The notes under the pieces: model-generated
Told to the model about the DNA's origin: nothing
Seen by the model: the letters and a program-made list of their open reading frames with translations, nothing else
Database searches by the model: none
DNA from: Agrococcus sediminis
GTDB taxonomy: Bacteria > Actinomycetota > Actinomycetes > Actinomycetales > Microbacteriaceae
Direction of reading: 5' to 3'
Length of the DNA: 64,000 nucleotides
Assembly: GCF_007923295.1 (NCBI RefSeq)
Contig: NZ_VOIR01000015.1
Location: 200,161-264,160, forward strand
In this document: positions 36,749 to 44,961 of the stretch, in pieces
Numbering within the stretch: position 1 is the stretch's first letter
Layout of the letters: the number at the start of each line of letters is the position of its first letter
Position numbers and translations under genes: made by a program

Positions 36749-37345
36749 TCAGCCGTCGCGCCAGCGCGCTGACTCGTCGCCGAGCAGGTCGAGGCCGTCG
36801 AAGAGGTCGGGGGCGGGCGCCGCCGCGGGAGGCGCGGATGCGGCCGGTGCCGCCGACGGCGCGGCGCGCGTCACGCCGCCGAACCCGGGCCCCGCATCCG
36901 GCACCAGGCCGCGCTGGTAGGCCGCGGCCGCGCCGTTCGCGAGCCGGTCGGCGGCCTCGTTGAGCGGGTGGCCCGCGTGGCCGCGCACCCACTCGAAGCG
37001 CACCACGCCGCCCGCGGCCCTCCGCGCAGCCATCAGCCGGTCGAGCTCCTCGAGCAGCTCGCGGTTCATCACCGGCTTGCCGTCGGCCTTCCGCCAGCCC
37101 TTGCGCTTCCAGCCCGCCATCCACTTCGTCACCGAGTTGATGACGTACTGGCTGTCGCAGAGGATGAGCAGCTCGTCGACGCCCGCGCTCTGGCGCAGCA
37201 GGTCGACGACCGCGGCGAGCTCGCCGATGTTGTTCGTGCCCTGCGGCTGCCCGCCCGCGGCCCAGCGCGCCTCGTCGACGTACCAGCCCCAGCCGGTGGG
37301 GCCCGGGTTGCCGAGGGAGGAGCCGTCTGCTGCTGCGGTGATCAC
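36749..37345 (-). CDS. rnhA: Ribonuclease HI
   Basis: A 198-residue RNase H that cuts RNA in RNA-DNA hybrids. The catalytic acidic set is visible: Asp in AAADGSSLGNPGPTGWGW, Glu in NNIGELAAVVDLL, Asp in LILCDSQYVINSVTKW, and His/Asp in WVRGHAGHPLNEAADRLA. A Pro/Ala-rich tail of ~50 residues follows the domain, ending DLFDGLDLLGDESARWRDG; its role is unknown. GTG 37345 is the only suitable start in frame, with CACACT 6 nt upstream as a weak box. It is convergent with rip1. Confidence 0.93.
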   Translation of the reverse strand: MITAAADGSSLGNPGPTGWGWYVDEARWAAGGQPQGTNNIGELAAVVDLLRQSAGVDELLILCDSQYVINSVTKWMAGWKRKGWRKADGKPVMNRELLEELDRLMAARRAAGGVVRFEWVRGHAGHPLNEAADRLANGAAAAYQRGLVPDAGPGFGGVTRAAPSAAPAASAPPAAAPAPDLFDGLDLLGDESARWRDG

Positions 37346-37393
37346 CCATCGAGTGTGCCAGCCGATCGCGGCGGTCCTGACAGGAGCGGAGCG

Positions 37394-37399
37394 TAGGCT
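37394..37399 (+). promoter_or_regulatory. -10 box (TAGGCT) of ispG, leaderless type
   Basis: TAGGCT is 6 nt before ATG 37406. Confidence 0.55.
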
Positions 37400-37405
37400 T
37401 GCACC

Positions 37406-38548
37406 ATGGCAGCCATCAACCTCGGGAGCCCCGCCCCGCTCACGCTCGCGCCGCGTCGCAAGACCCGGCAGATCAAGGTGGGGAAGGTGCTCGTCGGGGG
37501 CGACGCGCCCGTGTCGGTGCAGTCGATGACGACGACCAAGACCACCGACATCAACGCGACGCTGCAGCAGATCGCCGAGCTCACCGCCACCGGCTGCGAC
37601 ATCGTGCGCGTCGCCGTGCCGAGCCAGGACGACGCGGATGTGCTGCACATCATCGCGAAGAAGAGCCAGATCCCGGTCATCGCCGACATCCACTTCCAGC
37701 CGAAGTACGTGTACCAGGCGATCGACGCCGGCTGCGCGGCCGTGCGCGTCAACCCCGGCAACATCCGCAAGTTCGACGACCAGGTGGGCGAGATCGCCAA
37801 GCGCGCGAAGGCCGCGGGCGTCAGCCTCCGCATCGGCGTGAACGCGGGCAGCCTCGACCCGCGCCTGCTCGAGAAGTACGGCAAGGCGACGCCCGAGGCG
37901 CTCGTCGAGTCGGCGGTCTGGGAGGCGAGCCTGTTCGAGGAGCACGACTTCCACGACTTCAAGATCTCGGTCAAGCACAACGACCCGGTCGTGATGGTGA
38001 AGGCGTACCGCATGCTCTCCGAGCGCGGCGACTGGCCGCTGCACCTCGGCGTGACCGAGGCCGGCCCCGCCTTCCAGGGCACGATCAAGTCGGCGACCGC
38101 CTTCGGCATCCTGCTCTCCGAGGGCATCGGCGACACCATCCGCGTCTCGCTCTCGGCGCCGCCCGCCGAGGAGGTCAAGGTGGGCCTGCAGATCCTGCAG
38201 TCGCTCAACCTGCGCGAGCGCAAGCTCGAGATCGTCTCCTGCCCGTCGTGCGGCCGCGCCCAGGTCGACGTCTACACGCTCGCCGACGACGTCACCGAGG
38301 GCCTGAAGGACGTGCAGGTGCCCCTGCGCGTCGCGGTCATGGGATGCGTCGTGAACGGCCCGGGCGAGGCGCGCGAGGCCGACCTCGGTGTCGCCTCGGG
38401 CAACGGCAAGGGCCAGATCTTCATCAAGGGCGAGGTCGTGAAGACCGTGCCGGAGTCGGAGATCGTCGCGACCCTCATCGAGGAGGCGCGCAAGCTCGCC
38501 GACGAGCAGGGCCTGCCCGCGGGCGAGGCCGAAGTCATCACCGTCTGA
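37406..38548 (+). CDS. ispG: (E)-4-hydroxy-3-methylbut-2-enyl-diphosphate synthase
   Basis: A 380-residue iron-sulfur enzyme of the MEP pathway that converts ME-cPP to HMBPP using reduced flavodoxin or ferredoxin. The [4Fe-4S] ligands are Cys279 and Cys282 ([11 protein letters not shown]), Cys314 ([11 protein letters not shown]) and probably the Glu of that motif. The N-terminal barrel has [13 protein letters not shown] and RVNPGNI. The size is typical of the short bacterial form. The gene has its own TAGGCT box and is followed at 1 nt by the MFS gene. Confidence 0.97.
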   Translation: MAAINLGSPAPLTLAPRRKTRQIKVGKVLVGGDAPVSVQSMTTTKTTDINATLQQIAELTATGCDIVRVAVPSQDDADVLHIIAKKSQIPVIADIHFQPKYVYQAIDAGCAAVRVNPGNIRKFDDQVGEIAKRAKAAGVSLRIGVNAGSLDPRLLEKYGKATPEALVESAVWEASLFEEHDFHDFKISVKHNDPVVMVKAYRMLSERGDWPLHLGVTEAGPAFQGTIKSATAFGILLSEGIGDTIRVSLSAPPAEEVKVGLQILQSLNLRERKLEIVSCPSCGRAQVDVYTLADDVTEGLKDVQVPLRVAVMGCVVNGPGEAREADLGVASGNGKGQIFIKGEVVKTVPESEIVATLIEEARKLADEQGLPAGEAEVITV

Positions 38549-38549
38549 C

Positions 38550-39806
38550 GTGACGGCCGCGCCCGAGGAGCAGCCGGCGGCGCACCCGGCGCAGCGCCGC
38601 ACGCTCACCGTGCTGTCGATCGCGCAGGCGCTCGGCGGCCTCTCGAACGGCGTCGCGCTCGGCGTGGGCTCGCTGCTCGTCGCCCAGGTGACCGGGCGGG
38701 AGGAGCTCGCGGGCCTCGCCGCGACCCTGCTCACGCTCGGCGGTGCTGCGCTCGCGGTGCCGCTCGCGAAGCTCGCGCAGCGGCGCGGCCGCCGCGTCTC
38801 GCTCACGACCGGCGCGCTGCTCGCGCTCGCGGGCGCCGTGACGCTCGCCGTCGGCGGCGCGCTCGACGCGCCGTGGCTCGTGCTGCCGGGCTTCTTCGTG
38901 CTCGGCGGCGCGATGGCGGTCAACCTGCAGTCGCGCTTCGCCGCCACCGACCTGTCGACGCCCCAGCGGCGCGGCCGCGACCTCGCGCTCGTCGTCTGGA
39001 TGACGACGATCGGCGTGATCGTCGGCCCCAACCTCATCGGGCCGGGCGATGCGCTCGGCGTCTCGCTGGGCCTCCCGAGCCTCGTCGGGGCGTACGTCAT
39101 CTCGGCCGCCGCGATGGCGGTCACGGCGGCGGTGCTGTGGTCGTCGCTGCGGCCCGACCCGCTGCTGGAGAGCCGCATGGGCGTGCCCGTCGAGGCCGAG
39201 GCTCCGCGCCTGCGCCTCGCGGCGCATCCGCGCGCCCTCGCCGCCGTCCTCGCGGTCGCCGCGGCGCACGCGACCATGGTGGGCGTCATGGCGCTCACGC
39301 CGGTGCACCTCGACCACGCCGGCCAGGCGCTCGGCGTGATCGGCTTCACGATGAGCGCCCACACCGCCGGCATGTACGCCCTCTCGCCCGTCTTCGGATG
39401 GCTCACCGATCGCGTCGGGGCGCGGGCGACCGTGCTCGCGGGCGCGGGCATCCTGCTGCTGTCGGTGCTCGCCAACCTGCTGCTGCCCGTCGCGCTCGCG
39501 CCCGTCGGGCTCGCGCTGCTCGGCCTCGGCTGGAGCGCCTCGACCGTCGCCGGCTCGACGCTCGTCGCCGCCGCCGTCGAGCCGCGCCTGCGGCCCGCGC
39601 TCCAGGGGCGCAGCGACCTCGTGATGGGGCTCTCGGGCGCCGCCGCCGGCGCCGCCGCCGGCCCGCTGCTGGGCCTCGCGGGCTACGGCGGGCTCAACCT
39701 CGCGATGCTCCCGGTGATCGCGACGGTCGCCGTCGCGGCGGTGCTCGCCACCCGCTCAGCACGAGCAGATAGCGTGACCGGGGCGACAGCCCCCACGACC
39801 GACTGA
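38550..39806 (+). CDS. Major facilitator superfamily transporter
   Basis: A 418-residue permease with about 12 hydrophobic segments in two halves. The loop between helices 2 and 3 reads AKLAQRRGRRVS, a variant of the MFS signature. Related drug-efflux-type proteins share the SIAQALGGLSNGVALGVGSLL start and the late GRSDLVMGLSGAAAGAAAGPLLGLAGYGGLN segment. The substrate is unknown. GTG 38550 lies one base after the ispG stop, so it is probably in the ispG transcript. The stop lies within the leader of the second moxR operon, which has GAAGGAG directly after it. Confidence 0.88.
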   Translation: MTAAPEEQPAAHPAQRRTLTVLSIAQALGGLSNGVALGVGSLLVAQVTGREELAGLAATLLTLGGAALAVPLAKLAQRRGRRVSLTTGALLALAGAVTLAVGGALDAPWLVLPGFFVLGGAMAVNLQSRFAATDLSTPQRRGRDLALVVWMTTIGVIVGPNLIGPGDALGVSLGLPSLVGAYVISAAAMAVTAAVLWSSLRPDPLLESRMGVPVEAEAPRLRLAAHPRALAAVLAVAAAHATMVGVMALTPVHLDHAGQALGVIGFTMSAHTAGMYALSPVFGWLTDRVGARATVLAGAGILLLSVLANLLLPVALAPVGLALLGLGWSASTVAGSTLVAAAVEPRLRPALQGRSDLVMGLSGAAAGAAAGPLLGLAGYGGLNLAMLPVIATVAVAAVLATRSARADSVTGATAPTTD

Positions 39807-39817
39807 AGGAGCGCCGC

Positions 39818-40825
39818 GTGTCCAATGCAGTCCCCGGCAGGGACCCGATCACGCCCGAGGAGCTCGAGCGCGCCAAGGCCATCGTGCGGTCGATCGAGCA
39901 GTCGTTCCAGTCGACCGTCGTCGGCCAGCACCAGCTGCTGCGCTCCCTGCTCGTCGCGCTCCTGACTGGCGGCCACGTGCTCATGGAGTCGGTGCCGGGC
40001 CTCGCGAAGACGACCGCGGCCGCGACCCTCGCGCGCTCGGTCTCGGCCTCCTTCCACCGCATCCAGTGCACGCCCGACCTGCTGCCGAGCGACATCGTCG
40101 GCACGCAGATCTACGACCAGCACTCGGGGGACTTCCGCACGCAGCTCGGCCCCGTGCACGCGAACTTCGTGCTGCTCGACGAGATCAACCGCTCGAGCGC
40201 GAAGACGCAGTCGGCGATGCTCGAGGCGATGCAGGAGCGGCAGACGTCGATCGGCGGCGAGACGCACGCGCTGCCGGAGCCGTTCCTCGTGCTCGCGACC
40301 CAGAACCCCATCGAGCAGGAGGGCACGTACACCCTGCCCGAGGCGCAGCTCGACCGCTTCCTGCTCAAGGAGGTGCTCACCTACCCGTCGCCGACGGAGG
40401 AGGCCGAGATCGTGCGTCGCGCCGAGACCGGCGTGTTCGAGCGCGGCCACGACGGGCCGGTCGCCTCGCTCGACGACGTGCGGTTCCTGCAGTCGCTCGT
40501 GAAGCGCGTCTACGTCGACCAGGCGATCACGAACTACGTCGTGCAGCTCATGTACGTCACGCGGCACGCCGAGGAGTACATCGGGGCGCAGCTCGCGGGC
40601 TACATCGAGTACGGGGCGAGCCCACGCGGCTCGCTGTCGTTCTCGATGGCGTCGCGCGCGCTCGCGCTCGTGCAGGGCCGCGACTGGGTGATCCCGGAGG
40701 ACGTCAAGGACCTTCGCCACGCCGTGCTGCGCCACCGCCTCATCCTCGGCTACGAGGCCGAGGCCGACGGGGTCGCGAGCGAGCAGATCATCGACGCCGT
40801 CTTCGGCGCCGTGCGCACGCCGTAG
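39818..40825 (+). CDS. MoxR family AAA+ ATPase (locus 2)
   Basis: A 335-residue MoxR ATPase heading the second MoxR/DUF58 operon. Walker A is SVPGLAKTT, the form typical of this MoxR branch, where locus 1 has NPGTGKT. Walker B is VLLDEINRSSAKTQSAMLEAMQE. Sensor 1 is LATQNPIEQEGTYTLPEAQLDRF. GTG 39818 has GAAGGAG 6 nt upstream, so this gene uses a normal leader. The following genes (DUF58, small membrane protein, two vWA proteins, BatC-like protein) overlap or almost touch, giving a Bat-like operon; partners assemble or protect envelope complexes in other bacteria. Confidence 0.94.
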   Translation: MSNAVPGRDPITPEELERAKAIVRSIEQSFQSTVVGQHQLLRSLLVALLTGGHVLMESVPGLAKTTAAATLARSVSASFHRIQCTPDLLPSDIVGTQIYDQHSGDFRTQLGPVHANFVLLDEINRSSAKTQSAMLEAMQERQTSIGGETHALPEPFLVLATQNPIEQEGTYTLPEAQLDRFLLKEVLTYPSPTEEAEIVRRAETGVFERGHDGPVASLDDVRFLQSLVKRVYVDQAITNYVVQLMYVTRHAEEYIGAQLAGYIEYGASPRGSLSFSMASRALALVQGRDWVIPEDVKDLRHAVLRHRLILGYEAEADGVASEQIIDAVFGAVRTP

Positions 40826-40834
40826 GAGCGGTCG

Positions 40835-41722
40835 ATGGAGCGACGTCTGCGCAAGGTGAAGACCACCATGTCGATCCACGCGCACCGCCGCACCCTCGAG
40901 CTGCTCGACGGCGAGTACGCCTCGATCCACCACGGCCGCAGCCACGACTTCGACGACCTGCGCGAGTACCAGCCGGGCGACGAGGTCAAGGACATCGACT
41001 GGAAGGCGACGGCGCGCAGCCACGTGCCGCTCATCAAGCGCTACATCGCGTCGCGCCAGCACACGCTGCTGCTGGTGGTCGACTCCGGCCGCAATATGGC
41101 CGCGACCGCCGAGTCGGGGGAGTCGAAGCGCGAGATCGCCATCCTCGTCGCCGGCGTGCTCGGCTACCTCGCGACCCGGCATGGCGACCGCGTCGGGCTG
41201 CTCATGGGCGATGCGTCGCGCACCGAGAGCATGCAGGAGGGCGGCTCGGAGGCGCACCTGGAGCGCATGCTCCGCCGCGTCGACGACGCGATCGGCCTCG
41301 ACGGCCCGCACTCGCACCTCGAGGTCGTGCTCGAGCACGCCGTGCGGCGCATGCGCCGGCGCTCGCTCATCGTCGTCGTCGCCGACGACCTCGCGTACAC
41401 GCACGACCTCGACGTGCACCTCGGCAGGCTGCACGCCCGCCACGAGGTGCTGTGGGTGTCGATCGGCGACGCCGACCTCATGGCGCGCGCCGGCGACCAC
41501 CGCGACCTCGTCGGCGTCGACTCCGGCGTCGGGCTGCCGCCGTTCCTCCGCCGCGACCGGGGGCTCCGGCGCGCGTTCGACGAGCAGACCGCGCTCCGCC
41601 GCGAGCGCCTCGAGGCGGGCCTGCGCTCGCTCGGCATCGCGTCGGTGCGCGTCGGCTCCTCGGCGTCGGCGATCGGGAGCCTCTTCCGCCTGCTCGAGAG
41701 GCACCGCCGTGCGCGCCGCTGA
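40835..41722 (+). CDS. DUF58 protein (locus 2, vWA-like)
   Basis: A 295-residue cytoplasmic protein without membrane helices, unlike the DUF58 protein of locus 1. The DUF58 signature is DFDDLREYQPGDEVKDIDWKATARSHVPLIKRYI (about residues 38-72). A vWA-type fold follows, with VVDSGRNMA in place of the DxSxS MIDAS motif and VVVADDLAYT, so a metal site is probably degenerate. It is 9 nt after moxR, and its last 14 bases overlap the next gene. Confidence 0.92.
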   Translation: MERRLRKVKTTMSIHAHRRTLELLDGEYASIHHGRSHDFDDLREYQPGDEVKDIDWKATARSHVPLIKRYIASRQHTLLLVVDSGRNMAATAESGESKREIAILVAGVLGYLATRHGDRVGLLMGDASRTESMQEGGSEAHLERMLRRVDDAIGLDGPHSHLEVVLEHAVRRMRRRSLIVVVADDLAYTHDLDVHLGRLHARHEVLWVSIGDADLMARAGDHRDLVGVDSGVGLPPFLRRDRGLRRAFDEQTALRRERLEAGLRSLGIASVRVGSSASAIGSLFRLLERHRRARR

Positions 41723-42206
41723 CGCGCAGGCGCTCGCGCTGCTGCCGGCGCCCGACACGTACGGCCCCTTCGGCTACGGGCCGTGGTGGGTGCTCGGCGG
41801 CGTGCTGCTGCTGCTCGTGCTCGCCGCCTACGCCTTCGCCTGGCTCTGGACCCGGCCGCGCGGCCTGCTCGAGCCGCCGCCGCCCCCGCCGGTGCCGATC
41901 GACGTGCGGAGCGTCAAGGAGAAGTACCTGGGCCTCATCGACGAGGTGGCCAAGGAGCACGCCGACGGCGAGCTCGACCCGCGGGCGCTCGCGCAGCGGC
42001 TCAGCCTCGTGCTGCGGTTCTTCGCCCACGAGTCGACGGGCGTCGTGGCCGAGGTCATGACGCTGCGCGACCTGCGCTCGGCCGATCTGCCGACCGTGCA
42101 GGGCGCGGTCGAGCAGTACTACCCGTCGTCGTTCCGGCGCGCGGCGAAGCACGACCCCGACGCGGCGATCGCCGCCGCGCGCCAGGTGGTGGCGACGTGG
42201 ATGTGA
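41709..42206 (+). CDS. Small membrane protein of the MoxR/vWA operon (DUF4381-like position)
   Basis: A 165-residue protein: a short outside N-terminus (PDTYGPFGYGPWWVLGG), one transmembrane helix (about residues 26-46), a poly-Pro stretch and a helical cytoplasmic domain (KEKYLGLIDEVAKEHADGELDPRALAQRLSLVLRFFA). In Bat operons this position between DUF58 and vWA genes is held by DUF4381-type proteins; that assignment is from context. GTG 41709 overlaps the DUF58 gene by 14 nt, and the TGA overlaps the next GTG. Confidence 0.82.
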   Translation: MRAADAQALALLPAPDTYGPFGYGPWWVLGGVLLLLVLAAYAFAWLWTRPRGLLEPPPPPPVPIDVRSVKEKYLGLIDEVAKEHADGELDPRALAQRLSLVLRFFAHESTGVVAEVMTLRDLRSADLPTVQGAVEQYYPSSFRRAAKHDPDAAIAAARQVVATWM

Positions 42207-43186
42207 CGCTGCTGTGGCCGTGGGTGCTGCCGGTCGTGCTCGTGGTCGGCATCGCCCTCGTGGTGGTGGGGCTCGTGCTGCCGCGGCGCCGTCGCGACCG
42301 CGGCCTGCCCGTCGCGCACGTCGACCGGATGACGGGGCTCGCGGCCTTCCGCGGCGCGCTCCTGCGCTACCGGCTCTGGATCGCCGGCGCCCTCGTCGCC
42401 ACGATCGCCGGGCTCGCGGTCGCGGGCACGGTCGCGTCGCGGCCGTCGGGCGTGCACGCGAACCAGGAGGACGACTACAAGCGCGACATCGTGCTGTGCC
42501 TCGACGTGTCGGGCTCGATGGTCGACGTCGACGCCGAGATCCTGGGCGTCTACCAGCAGATCGCCGCGGAGCTCGACGGCGAGCGCGTCGGCATGCGCAT
42601 CTTCGACGCGTCGAGCGTGATGGCGTTCCCGCTCACGAGCGACTACGACTACATCCAGGAGCAGCTGGGCCGCTACGTGCGGGCGCTGAACGGCACGCTC
42701 GGGCCCGACGAGCAGTTCAACTACCTCGCGGGCACCGCGAGCGGGCTCGGGGCGTCGCTCGTCGGCGACGGCCTCGCGTCCTGCGTGCTCGACTTCGCCG
42801 ACCTGGAGGCGAGCGACCGGCCGCGGTCGATCATCCTCGCCACCGACAACGTCGTGAACGGCCAGCAGATCTACTCGCTGCCGCAGGCCGGCCAGCTCGC
42901 GGTCGACAACGAGGTGCGCGTCTACGCGATCAACCCGTTCGACTTCGGCGGCGACCAGTACTCGCAGGAGCTGCGCGAGACGGCCGAGGGCACCGGCGGC
43001 GCGTACTTCGCGCTCGACTTCGCGCAGACGGTGCCGCAGATCGTCGACCGGGTGAACGCGATCGAGGCCGGCTACATCGAGACGCCGCCGCAGATCCAGG
43101 TCGTCGACCGGCCGGGCGCCCTGCCGCTCGTCGTGCTCGTGCTCGTCGCAGGCGTCTGCCTGATCGCCTGGAGGGTGCGGCTGTGA
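42203..43186 (+). CDS. vWA domain membrane protein, BatA-like
   Basis: A 327-residue protein with two N-terminal helices (about residues 5-24 and 52-70), a von Willebrand A domain and a C-terminal helix (VVLVLVAGVCLIAW). The metal-binding MIDAS is intact: DVSGS in IVLCLDVSGSM and the later Asp in ILATDNVVNGQ. vWA proteins of MoxR operons are thought to bind partner proteins through this metal site. GTG 42203 is chosen for the GTGA overlap with the previous gene; GTG 42197 is also possible. Confidence 0.9.
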   Translation: MTLLWPWVLPVVLVVGIALVVVGLVLPRRRRDRGLPVAHVDRMTGLAAFRGALLRYRLWIAGALVATIAGLAVAGTVASRPSGVHANQEDDYKRDIVLCLDVSGSMVDVDAEILGVYQQIAAELDGERVGMRIFDASSVMAFPLTSDYDYIQEQLGRYVRALNGTLGPDEQFNYLAGTASGLGASLVGDGLASCVLDFADLEASDRPRSIILATDNVVNGQQIYSLPQAGQLAVDNEVRVYAINPFDFGGDQYSQELRETAEGTGGAYFALDFAQTVPQIVDRVNAIEAGYIETPPQIQVVDRPGALPLVVLVLVAGVCLIAWRVRL

Positions 43187-44169
43187 TCACGTTCCACCCG
43201 ACCCTGCCGGTGCTCGTCGCCGTCGTCGGCGTCGCGCTGCTGGCGCTGTGCGCGTGGCAGCTCGTCGCGGCGCGGGGCAGGCGCATGGCGTGGCTGCGCC
43301 GCACGCTGCTCGTGGCGCTCGCGGTCGCGATGGCCTTCCGGCCCGCGCTCCCGGGCGGCGAGGTGCCGACCGCGTCGATCCAGGCGCGCGTGTTCGTGAT
43401 GGTCGACACGTCGCAGTCGGTCGCCGCCGAGGACTGGGGGAGCGAGCCGCGGCTCGTCGGCATGCAGGAGGACGTCGTCGAGATCGCGCGCTCCTTCGCG
43501 GGCGCCGACATCTCGGTGATCTCGTTCGACTCGACCGCGTCCCTGCGCGTGCCGCTCACCGACGACGGCTCGGCGGTGATCGAGATGGTGCGGGCGCTGC
43601 GGCCCGAGATCGCGCAGCAGTCGCGCGGCACGTCGGTCGCGGCCGCGCACGACCTGCTGCTCGCCGAGCTCGAGCGCAGCGCCGCCGAGGAGCCCGACTC
43701 GCCCGCGATCGTCTTCTACCTCGGCGACGGCGAGCACACCGCCGAGGAGCCGCCGCAGTCGTTCGACGACGTCGCCGGGCTCGTCGACCGCGGCTTCGTG
43801 CTCGGCTACGGCACCGAGGAGGGCGGGCGGATGCGCGTGTCGAGCTTCGACCCGACCGACGAGGCGTACCTGCAGGATCCGGCGGGCGGCGACGCGATCA
43901 GCCGCATCGACGAGCAGCAGCTGCAGTCGATCGCCGATGAGCTGGGCATCAGCTACCTCCACCGGCAGCCGGGCCTGCCGCTCGCCGACGCGCTCGGCCC
44001 CATGGCCGTGCTCGACGGGGAGGCCGACCTCGACCGCACGGAGGAGGCGCGGCTCGAGGTGGCGTGGGTGCTCGCCGTGCCCATCGCGCTGCTGCTCGCC
44101 TGGGAGGGGCTCAGCCTCGCCCGCTCGCTGCGCTCGACGCGCGGCATCCTGCGGGAGGAGGCGCGATGA
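43183..44169 (+). CDS. vWA domain membrane protein, BatB-like
   Basis: A 328-residue protein with N-terminal helices (about residues 7-28 and 37-52), a vWA domain (VFVMVDTSQSVAAEDW, with a DTSQS MIDAS) and a C-terminal helix (VAWVLAVPIALLLAWEG). The Asp in YLGDGEHT completes a metal site. It follows the BatA-like gene with a GTGA overlap, and its stop overlaps the BatC-like start (ATGA). The pair resembles the BatA/BatB arrangement, where the two proteins form a complex in the membrane. Confidence 0.9.
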   Translation: MITFHPTLPVLVAVVGVALLALCAWQLVAARGRRMAWLRRTLLVALAVAMAFRPALPGGEVPTASIQARVFVMVDTSQSVAAEDWGSEPRLVGMQEDVVEIARSFAGADISVISFDSTASLRVPLTDDGSAVIEMVRALRPEIAQQSRGTSVAAAHDLLLAELERSAAEEPDSPAIVFYLGDGEHTAEEPPQSFDDVAGLVDRGFVLGYGTEEGGRMRVSSFDPTDEAYLQDPAGGDAISRIDEQQLQSIADELGISYLHRQPGLPLADALGPMAVLDGEADLDRTEEARLEVAWVLAVPIALLLAWEGLSLARSLRSTRGILREEAR

Positions 44170-44933
44170 GGCTCCCGGGGATCCGCCGCCGCGTGCTCAC
44201 CGACCGGCAGCGCCGCACCCTGCGGTGGTGGCTCATGCTCGGGCTCATCCCCGTGGCGCTCGCCGTGCTCGTGCTGTCGACGAAGCTCATCAGCGTCAAC
44301 GCGCTCTCGCAGACGGCGATCGACCGCTTCGAGGGCCGCGCCTACGGCCAGGCCGCGGAGGCCGCCCGCGGGCTCGAGCTGTGGAACTGGATCGAGCCGT
44401 GGAAGGCGCCGTTCGACCTGGGCGTCTCGCTCGTGATGGGCGGCTCGCTCGAGGAGGGCAGGGCCGAGATCGAGGAGTCGCTGCAGCTGCACGGCGAGCC
44501 GGAGACGCCCGTCCAGCTGCACGAGCACTGCATCATCGTCGCGTCGCTCGTCACGGCGATCGAGAAGCAGGGCGATGTCGCCCGGGAGGCCGTCGACACG
44601 CAGGCCGCGAACGGCTTCTACGGCGAGGCGCTCGCCCTCATCGACGGCCTCCCCGAGGGGTGCCTCGACGAGCCGCGCGAGGGCGAGGCCGACACCCAGG
44701 CGCAGTTCGAGGCCGCGCAGCCGCGCATCGAGGAGAAGATCGAGGACGAGTCGTCCGACGAGGGCGACGGCGACGGCGAGGGCGAGGGCGAGGGCGAGCA
44801 GGAGCCGCAGACGCCCGAGGAGCAGCTCGAGGAGCAGAACCAGGACGCCCAGACCGAGCAGCAGCAGCAGGACCAGTACGACGAGGGCGGCGAGCAGGAG
44901 GGCGGCGGCTCGGGCGTCGAGCGGCCCTGGTGA
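44166..44933 (+). CDS. BatC-like membrane protein with acidic tail
   Basis: A 255-residue protein: cytoplasmic basic N-terminus, one transmembrane helix (about residues 23-42), a helical, TPR-like region ([29 protein letters not shown]...), and a long Glu/Asp/Gln/Gly-rich tail (about 190-255, including [20 protein letters not shown]). The place at the end of the MoxR/vWA operon and the TPR-like part fit BatC. The acidic tail may bind cations or basic partners; that is inference. Confidence 0.82.
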   Translation: MRLPGIRRRVLTDRQRRTLRWWLMLGLIPVALAVLVLSTKLISVNALSQTAIDRFEGRAYGQAAEAARGLELWNWIEPWKAPFDLGVSLVMGGSLEEGRAEIEESLQLHGEPETPVQLHEHCIIVASLVTAIEKQGDVAREAVDTQAANGFYGEALALIDGLPEGCLDEPREGEADTQAQFEAAQPRIEEKIEDESSDEGDGDGEGEGEGEQEPQTPEEQLEEQNQDAQTEQQQQDQYDEGGEQEGGGSGVERPW

Positions 44934-44948
44934 GCCTCGCGCGCCGCC

Positions 44949-44954
44949 TAGACT
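44949..44954 (+). promoter_or_regulatory. -10 box (TAGACT) of proS, leaderless type
   Basis: TAGACT is 7 nt before GTG 44962. Confidence 0.5.
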
Positions 44955-44961
44955 CGCAAGG

